From a virus: a stretch of DNA of 45,264 bases. The position numbers were made by a program, and so were the translations under genes. Positions 40,822 to 45,264 of the stretch are shown in pieces. Numbering within the stretch: position 1 is the stretch's first letter; each line of letters begins with the position of its first letter. The DNA lies in the IMG/VR virus record IMGVR_UViG_3300033151_000361, positions 1 through 45,264 of that record. One strand, given 5' to 3'. Below the pieces are notes generated by a model that worked only from the letters and a program-made list of their open reading frames with translations, did no database searches and was not told where the DNA came from.

Positions 40822-41591
40822 ACGCCATACCTCTTGTAGCCACGTGACCTGCGACGAACCCGTATCACAATCACAGGTGTTCCATGGCTATAAATTTCGT
40901 TGCTTAGTTTGAATCGCTGAGTGAACACAACATAGATAGAATAGTTCTTCATCAGCCGAGTGCGCTTCAGTTTGTTAATGGATTTAGCCATGAAACCCAT
41001 ACCGCCGCTTCGCCCTTTCTTCCACAAGTCAGCATCCTCCCAACCAGCATCTCTGCGGGCAGCAAACATGTCCTGGATTCCGGCCTGATTGGATTTAGGC
41101 TTCAATATGAGTAATGAGCCTATGGCAATGGCCGTCATTGTTCTGGGGTTGACTGGAGCGGCCTTTCCTTTGCTCTTTTCGGCGTACAACCATTCCCAAT
41201 TACCTATACTTCCCAACAGTTTAGCAGAATCATCCTTGACCGCCTTCCTTATCTCATTCATCAGAGTTCGTTCAACAGCCTTAATCATCAACTGATCCAG
41301 GAAGTTACCGAACGTGACTTCTACTCTACGCTTTGCAGTGTGAAGTGGTTTATTCTGTCGATTGTCAACGACTAGGCTCGATGGGTCGTTGCCCTTCTTG
41401 ACCTGAGCTTTCGTTTCTTCAATGGTGATGGCTTTGAGCAGGAACTCGATATCAGATAACCCTTGCTTTTTCATGTCAAGGGTTATCGTGTCTCGATCTG
41501 ATATCTTACTTCTACCACCACCGCTATCAAAGCTGATCGCAGAAGTCTTCCGCGACTTTATAACGATAGGTGCTCCGATTAAATTAGCCAT
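40818..41591 (-). CDS. Unknown protein between tail chaperone and tape measure
   Basis: This 257-residue protein is placed where lambda has no gene, between the G/GT-type chaperone and the tape measure. It is basic, with a lysine/arginine-rich C-terminus (RVRRRSRGYKRYGV), a helix-rich middle (about 85-125) and a Ser/Gly-rich N-terminus. No family is recognised. It could be an additional chaperone or structural protein. It starts one base after the chaperone frameshift stop. Confidence 0.75.
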   Translation of the reverse strand: MANLIGAPIVIKSRKTSAISFDSGGGRSKISDRDTITLDMKKQGLSDIEFLLKAITIEETKAQVKKGNDPSSLVVDNRQNKPLHTAKRRVEVTFGNFLDQLMIKAVERTLMNEIRKAVKDDSAKLLGSIGNWEWLYAEKSKGKAAPVNPRTMTAIAIGSLLILKPKSNQAGIQDMFAARRDAGWEDADLWKKGRSGGMGFMAKSINKLKRTRLMKNYSIYVVFTQRFKLSNEIYSHGTPVIVIRVRRRSRGYKRYGV

Positions 41592-41592
41592 G

Positions 41593-42074
41593 CTACGTTA
41601 CAGCCTTAATTAGATCATCTTGATTCATATTCAGCAAGTTTACACCACCGCTACTATCTGCGGATTCAACTTTACTGTCTAAGTAAGTGAGCCAATTCAT
41701 ATATTCAGAAGAAGATATCTCCTCGACTTCCCACACAAACTTATGCAGAGCTTCTGCCACTGCATGAATAGTTTGTCTGTGCGGGTCTAGTCCTTTCCCT
41801 CTTCAACGGCTGCGGCTAATCCTGTCAACTCCATAACTTCCTCGGCCAGAGTTAAGTAAGTACTAACACCAACAGACTCAATAGCCTCTCCAAGAACCTT
41901 TCCGTCAACATAAACACACATTTTCAAAAGATCCATCTGTGCCATCTGAATATCTTCATCGTCTTCGCCGCTGAGCCGTGGTAACAAGGGCATCATCGCT
42001 CCGATGGTTGGTTCCTTGACTACAAATTCAACACCATTGACGGTGATCTTTGATTCATTTACTTTCATTTTCAT
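41593..42074 (-). CDS. Tail assembly chaperone, frameshifted GT-like product
   Basis: The 95-residue zero-frame chaperone ends at TAG 41789-41787. Reading through a -1 shift at GGGAAAG (41799-41793) extends the product by 66 codons to TAG 41595-41593, giving about 160 residues. The extension has no internal stop, contains HKFVWEVEEISSSEYMNWLT and fills exactly the otherwise empty 41592-41786 stretch. This reproduces the lambda gpG/gpGT arrangement, including the identical slippery heptamer. The longer form should bind the tape measure and the tail tube protein during assembly. Confidence 0.85.
41787..42074 (-). CDS. Tail assembly chaperone, short G-like product
   Basis: This 95-residue helical protein has the position, length and profile of lambda gpG-type chaperones: beta-rich NGVEFVVKEPTIGAMM (about 13-28) and long helices ending in ELTGLAAAVEEGKD. 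The ATG has GAGGAA upstream. Translation normally stops at 41787 and a fraction shifts to the longer form at the GGGAAAG site. It is acidic, as usual for these chaperones. Confidence 0.85.
   Translation of the reverse strand: MKMKVNESKITVNGVEFVVKEPTIGAMMPLLPRLSGEDDEDIQMAQMDLLKMCVYVDGKVLGEAIESVGVSTYLTLAEEVMELTGLAAAVEEGKD
41793..41799 (-). other. Programmed -1 frameshift site GGGAAAG
   Basis: The zero frame reads GAG GGA AAG GAC TAG; the heptamer G-GGA-AAG has the XXXYYYZ form and is the one used in lambda gene G. A stop lies two codons downstream in the zero frame, and the -1 frame stays open for 66 codons. Confidence 0.9.
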
Positions 42075-42130
42075 CTCACGTTCCTCACGTTGTTCTCACG
42101 TTTAGAAAGGTTGGCTGGTGGGAACGTGAG
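42075..42130 (-). promoter_or_regulatory. Repeated AACGTGAG elements between tube and chaperone genes
   Basis: Reading leftward, AACGTGAG occurs at 42102-42095, 42091-42084 and 42082-42075, and an inverted copy lies at 42130-42123. The inverted copy can pair with the first direct one across 20 bases. Such a hairpin between the abundant tail tube gene and the low-level chaperone could cut downstream expression; the direct repeats overlap the chaperone's ribosome binding site. Confidence 0.55.
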
Positions 42131-42162
42131 CACCCTAAACCCGAAAGACCCAGCCATTGAAA

Positions 42163-42819
42163 TCAAAATACGTGGCGTAACTTGCTACCCAGAACCGCAG
42201 TGCCGGAATAGCCGATAGCGCCAGCCAAAGGCAAGTCCCAAACAATACTTGAGAATGTCACTGGTGCGATCAGGTAGCCGTTGTCCGGTAACATGATGCG
42301 AATGAATCTCTGAATACCGTCATCAGCCGCTGCGAGCAATTCAATGTAATCACTGTCCTTGACATTCACGAAGCCTGCAAAAGATAATGACCCTGCTGAG
42401 ACAGCAGCGCTCGGCAAGCTGGCAGATGGGTCACAATAAGTACCCACGTCAGTGGTTCCAGGCTCATCAGCGTTCATTGTCAAGCTGGACAGACACAGGC
42501 ATTCCATGGTCGAGACGGGGTAATGTTCCATGGTAGGACTTGTCGCAAGCACGCCGGTGCTATTGGTTGTATCAGAACCCAGAAGCTCAACAGTCTTACC
42601 TGATGAATCAACCGTCCCCGCTACCCAGGACTTACCGTCCAATTCGGGGAAGCCGGTGTTCTTGGCAACAATGATGTCACCAGTTACAATAGTGGTGACA
42701 TCGGCCAAAGTAACGGCGGCGGGTTTTGCCTGACTAACGGCACTCGGAACTGCTGGTGTTGCGGCTGAACCACCTTTGGTGATGCAGATTTTTAAGCCTT
42801 TTGAGGACTTGGCAGACAT
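42163..42819 (-). CDS. Major tail tube protein
   Basis: I choose ATG 42819, with AGGAG nine bases upstream; the longer frame starting at a TTG at 42837 crosses that site. The 218-residue product has the composition and position of a lambda gpV-like tube protein: a Ser/Thr/Gly-rich, beta-rich chain with GTYCDPSASLPSAAVSAGSL in the middle and a C-terminal VTFSSIVWDLPLAGAIGYSG segment (about residues 187-206). It lies between the terminator-like gene and the chaperone. It would polymerise into the tail tube. Confidence 0.8.
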   Translation of the reverse strand: MSAKSSKGLKICITKGGSAATPAVPSAVSQAKPAAVTLADVTTIVTGDIIVAKNTGFPELDGKSWVAGTVDSSGKTVELLGSDTTNSTGVLATSPTMEHYPVSTMECLCLSSLTMNADEPGTTDVGTYCDPSASLPSAAVSAGSLSFAGFVNVKDSDYIELLAAADDGIQRFIRIMLPDNGYLIAPVTFSSIVWDLPLAGAIGYSGTAVLGSKLRHVF

Positions 42820-42829
42820 TAGTCTTCTC

Positions 42830-43222
42830 CTATTCAAATAATTGATAATCTACGTACACAGACATCGCGTACATCTCGTCAGCACTGCCGCCGCTGAATT
42901 CAAATGGTGCAGACCGATTCAGTAACGCAAGTTTCGGGTCTCTCCTCGCCATTAGGACGAGCATGTCTGCTTCCAACATTTGAATCAAGGCGTCGTACCC
43001 TTTTCCTGGTAAACCGTAGTACACAACCTCAACTTCACCTTCTTCACTAGTAACACCCTCGCAGAATGTCATGGTCTCTCTATAATTACTAGAGAAGTCA
43101 CATGTGCACCACACGTCATCCTGCGGGTCTTGCTCCTCATTCACCGTTAGGTAATAAGGAACCGCCATGGCTGGATCTTTCAACCATGTTTCCATAAGAT
43201 TTCTTACGTACCTGCTGCTCAT
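42830..43222 (-). CDS. Tail terminator/completion protein (lambda U-like)
   Basis: This 130-residue protein lies just upstream of the tube protein gene and has the usual alpha/beta profile of tail terminators, starting YVRNLMETWLKD and ending YAMSVYVDYQLFE, where the final beta strand matches the family pattern. Length also fits. It would cap the tail tube and prepare it for joining to the head. Confidence 0.75.
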   Translation of the reverse strand: MSSRYVRNLMETWLKDPAMAVPYYLTVNEEQDPQDDVWCTCDFSSNYRETMTFCEGVTSEEGEVEVVYYGLPGKGYDALIQMLEADMLVLMARRDPKLALLNRSAPFEFSGGSADEMYAMSVYVDYQLFE

Positions 43223-43225
43223 GCA

Positions 43226-43561
43226 TCATTTACCTTTTACGAAACACTTATGGAATATATGTGTACCGTTCAAATGCACCGGCATCACGGAATCAATTGT
43301 ATACCTTTCTCCGCTGATTGTAAACCTATCAAATTTCTCAATCACCGGTATGTCCGACACCTTCACAGTGAACACCTTACCACCTATTCCGAATGCATTG
43401 ATCAGTTCCTCATCATTGAACCCGATCGTCTTGAATCCCAAGACAACATTCTTCGTGGCCTCAGGAGCCTTCGTCTGTTTCCAGGTGGCCGGTACACCGA
43501 GCGTGTCCACAACAGCTTCGGTGCTCGCTTGTATCTTTGCGTGATCAGCAGCTGTTAGCAT
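43226..43561 (-). CDS. Head-tail joining protein
   Basis: This 111-residue protein is beta-rich (GGKVFTVKVSDIPVIEKFDR, about residues 61-80; FTISGERYTIDSV), like small head-tail joining proteins (lambda FII or gp10-type). It lies between the connector-like gene and the tail terminator, the expected place. It overlaps the end of the upstream gene by seven bases. Confidence 0.7.
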   Translation of the reverse strand: MLTAADHAKIQASTEAVVDTLGVPATWKQTKAPEATKNVVLGFKTIGFNDEELINAFGIGGKVFTVKVSDIPVIEKFDRFTISGERYTIDSVMPVHLNGTHIFHKCFVKGK

Positions 43562-44160
43562 TTGTATCTCTTATACAGATCTAAGATGGCGGATGCCGTA
43601 AATGGAATTAACCCTCCTAACCCCCCGCCGGAAGAAGGTGCGCTAGCATCCCCCTTACTAAACCGAACAGTACCTACGTCCTGAACCGTTACCGATTCAA
43701 TAGCTCCGGCCTGGAGCGTCACTCCACCCGATCCGGTACTGATTTGTATGTCAAATATCTGAAGAAACGCCAATGTCAAATCAACAGGGAATAAATCAGG
43801 GTCATACCCGCCGTTGTACGCTACTTCCAATTTATGGAATGCGAAGTGAGCGTCAAACATCATCACGCCATTATTCTTATCAACATGATATTTTAAAGTC
43901 ACAGGTTCACCCTGAGTCCCATCAACATTAACCCTTTCCACATATACGATGCGATTAACAGGGTATGCAATAAGGGGGATGGAATTACCCACCTCATGTG
44001 TAAACTGTTCAACGCGATCCATCATGACAAATTTACGATCACAATATAACTCCATGAGAGCCATGGCTGTGGGGGCAGCAATATTGATCTCATCATCCCT
44101 TGATAAATCATCAATTGCCAGCCCGAGTCGTACACGCAATGTTTCAATTGAAATAGGCAT
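43555..44160 (-). CDS. Head-tail connector/adaptor protein
   Basis: This 201-residue protein starts with SIETLRVRLGLAIDD and continues with a helical region, then VNRIVYVERVNVDG and VAYNGGYDPDLFPVDLTLAF (about 108-127), the pattern of gp6-like (HK97) connectors, which begin with short helical bundles. The Gly/Ser-rich stretch near 175-185 is an extension. It should dock below the portal. Confidence 0.75.
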   Translation of the reverse strand: MPISIETLRVRLGLAIDDLSRDDEINIAAPTAMALMELYCDRKFVMMDRVEQFTHEVGNSIPLIAYPVNRIVYVERVNVDGTQGEPVTLKYHVDKNNGVMMFDAHFAFHKLEVAYNGGYDPDLFPVDLTLAFLQIFDIQISTGSGGVTLQAGAIESVTVQDVGTVRFSKGDASAPSSGGGLGGLIPFTASAILDLYKRYKC

Positions 44161-44174
44161 TATCGTGCTTTCCT

Positions 44175-44522
44175 TTATCCTGTTCCTGTTCCCGCTGTCT
44201 CAACGCCTTGCGTTTCATCCGCTGGCGCTTCCGTTGCTTCGCTTTCCGCTTGCTCTTTTTCATCTACACCTATCAATTCTTCCAATGGGGTGGGTGACAC
44301 TGTATCGGTAACCGTGACAGTGACAGTGCAGTCCGGTTTGACCTCTACCGATTCCATCAGTTGGGTTTTATCAGCACCCTTTGCCTGACCCAACTGGTCA
44401 AGCTCGACCTCGCATCGGTGATCCACGGTAAGTTTGTTTGTGTCCTTACCACTTGCAATGAAACCACACCCACCCAGCAGGACCAGGACGAATACCAGAA
44501 AGACTGAATGAGTGAACCTCAT
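44175..44522 (-). CDS. Lipoprotein in the head-tail operon
   Basis: This 115-residue protein has a clear type II signal peptide: basic start (MRF), hydrophobic stretch and lipobox LLGGC with C19 as the lipidated cysteine. The mature part is short, acidic, Thr/Val-rich (VTVTVTDTVSPT) and Glu/Ala-rich at the end. It would be exported and anchored in a membrane. A lipoprotein inside a structural operon is unusual; known phage lipoproteins act in superinfection exclusion or as outer-membrane spanins. Neither role is shown here. Confidence 0.75.
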   Translation of the reverse strand: MRFTHSVFLVFVLVLLGGCGFIASGKDTNKLTVDHRCEVELDQLGQAKGADKTQLMESVEVKPDCTVTVTVTDTVSPTPLEELIGVDEKEQAESEATEAPADETQGVETAGTGTG

Positions 44523-44525
44523 GAC

Positions 44526-45086
44526 CTACGCTACCGATACCGTCAAAGTAGCAACCTTCTTACCACTGGCGGGAGTAAATGTAACGACTGCACCCGTGAC
44601 AGTTGCCACAACATTAGGATCAGAAGATGCATTCTTAAGAAGCGTCGCCGCCTCGGCTGCAGTCTTCCCTTGGGAAATTGACACATTCTGAACGTCATCA
44701 CCGACAGACGCTTCACCTTTCACCGTCAAAGTGATTGTGTACGCCTTATCTGCAGGTCCACCAGCAATAGTTACTTCACCAGTGTCATCAGCAGTGTCAG
44801 CGGGTGCTTTAGTCACAGACGCTGTGATCGGGTGTCCACCACCTGTATGGTCAACTAACATACCTGCAAGAACCCCACCGTGTTCTGTAATGAACTCCTT
44901 ATGTGGGTTACCCAATTCTCCCGGTTTGAATGATTTACCTTCCACAGTCAACCGAGCGTCAAAGGAATCCTTTTCAAACAATCGCTTAGTACGGATATGG
45001 TAATAGAAACCGTTTTGAGTCTCTACAAATGCAGGGTTCGGCTTTTCAAACCTGAACCCCAGTACATCCAATTTGATCTTGCTCAT
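44526..45086 (-). CDS. Probable virion decoration protein
   Basis: This 186-residue protein starts at ATG 45086 with AGGAG seven bases upstream. The N-terminal 85 residues are unique (ETQNGFYYHIRTKRLFEKDS). Residues about 95-186 are Thr/Val/Ala-rich and beta-like (TITLTVKGEASVGDDVQNVS; TVTGAVVTFTPASG), like an Ig- or bacterial-sandwich domain common on capsids and tails. It lies among head-tail genes. A decoration or head-fibre role is likely but unproven. Confidence 0.65.
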   Translation of the reverse strand: MSKIKLDVLGFRFEKPNPAFVETQNGFYYHIRTKRLFEKDSFDARLTVEGKSFKPGELGNPHKEFITEHGGVLAGMLVDHTGGGHPITASVTKAPADTADDTGEVTIAGGPADKAYTITLTVKGEASVGDDVQNVSISQGKTAAEAATLLKNASSDPNVVATVTGAVVTFTPASGKKVATLTVSVA

Positions 45087-45096
45087 CGCACTTCTC

Positions 45097-45264
45097 CTAT
45101 GTCAGTGTTACGGGTTTGACAGCACCTGTGCTATCTTTCCACTTAAGAACATTCGTATCATCCATAAAGAATGAGTTGTTTTTCACAGCAGCGACAGCAG
45201 CGGTATCCAACGGGGTAAGTGTCATTGATAAAGCATCAACGCTACCATCATTTAGGAGTGCCTT
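45097..45264 (-). CDS. Partial structural protein, runs off the right edge
   Basis: The last 55 codons of a gene lie here; its start is beyond the window. The visible end is alternating beta-like (VAAVKNNSFFMDDTNVLKWK) and finishes TGAVKPVTLT, which resembles the end of fibre or decoration proteins rather than a capsid. The next gene's AGGAG site overlaps its stop region. The product cannot be named from the fragment. Confidence 0.6.
   Translation of the reverse strand, partial: KALLNDGSVDALSMTLTPLDTAAVAAVKNNSFFMDDTNVLKWKDSTGAVKPVTLT

Noticed and set aside
42163-42837. TTG start for the tail tube gene
   Set aside because: The extra six codons cover the AGGAG site of the ATG at 42819.

Overview
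This window reads as part of the genome of a tailed, lambda-like siphovirus, most likely infecting a Gram-negative bacterium. The evidence is a full lambda-order tail operon (tail terminator, tail tube, G/GT-type chaperone with a frameshift, tape measure, M-, L- and K-like proteins, J-like tail-tip protein), a lipobox lipoprotein, sigma70-like promoters and AAGGAA ribosome binding sites. I see no integrase, tRNA, CRISPR array, lysis cassette, terminase, portal or capsid gene. The head genes probably lie beyond the right end, upstream on the minus strand, where a truncated gene runs off the edge.

Layout. (1) 1-9.45 kb, plus strand: small, mostly unrecognised genes in modules. The typical module is promoter, short leader with an AAGGAA site, gene(s), a GGCCGG/CCGGCC intrinsic terminator, then a long gene-free C-rich/G-poor tract full of dispersed repeats. 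A papain-like protein, zinc-binding proteins and a two-helix membrane protein are among the products. (2) 9.45-22.5 kb, minus strand: replication, recombination and nucleotide metabolism. It encodes a primase-SF3 helicase, a PD-(D/E)XK nuclease, a DUF669 protein, a Sak4-like ATPase, a family B DNA polymerase, a possible Nmad1/DUF1599 protein, an HD phosphohydrolase, a fold-type II PLP enzyme, an SNF2-type helicase and a VRR-NUC nuclease. (3) 22.6-29.15 kb, plus strand: a DUF932 protein and then a DNA-base hypermodification cluster. This holds an aGPT-Pplase1-like protein, a P-loop kinase, an aGPT-Pplase2/HMUDK-helical-type protein and a thymidylate-synthase homologue, followed by two overlapping zinc-ribbon miniproteins and a coiled-coil protein. 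(4) 29.1-45.26 kb, minus strand: tail fibre-associated proteins, tail and head-tail connector genes.

How it works together (inference). The thymidylate-synthase homologue would make 5-hydroxymethyl-dUMP. The polymerase would incorporate 5-hmdU in place of T. The kinase would phosphorylate 5-hmdU in DNA, and the aGPT-Pplase proteins would replace the phosphate with an amino-acid or amine group. The PLP enzyme, encoded in the opposite operon, could trim or decarboxylate the adduct. The HD and Nmad1-like proteins could adjust the nucleotide pool. No radical SAM enzyme is visible here, which argues for a chemistry closer to Salmonella phage ViI than to Pseudomonas phage M6.

Regulation. At least eight promoters share one long consensus (TTTACT or TTGCNT, 17-18 bp spacer ending TGAGG, TATAAT), five or six of them on the plus strand and two on the minus strand. 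Three have a 13-bp dyad at the start of transcription. Clusters of AAGGC repeats sit upstream of several promoters. A lambda-type GGGAAAG slippery site explains an apparent gap in the tail operon.
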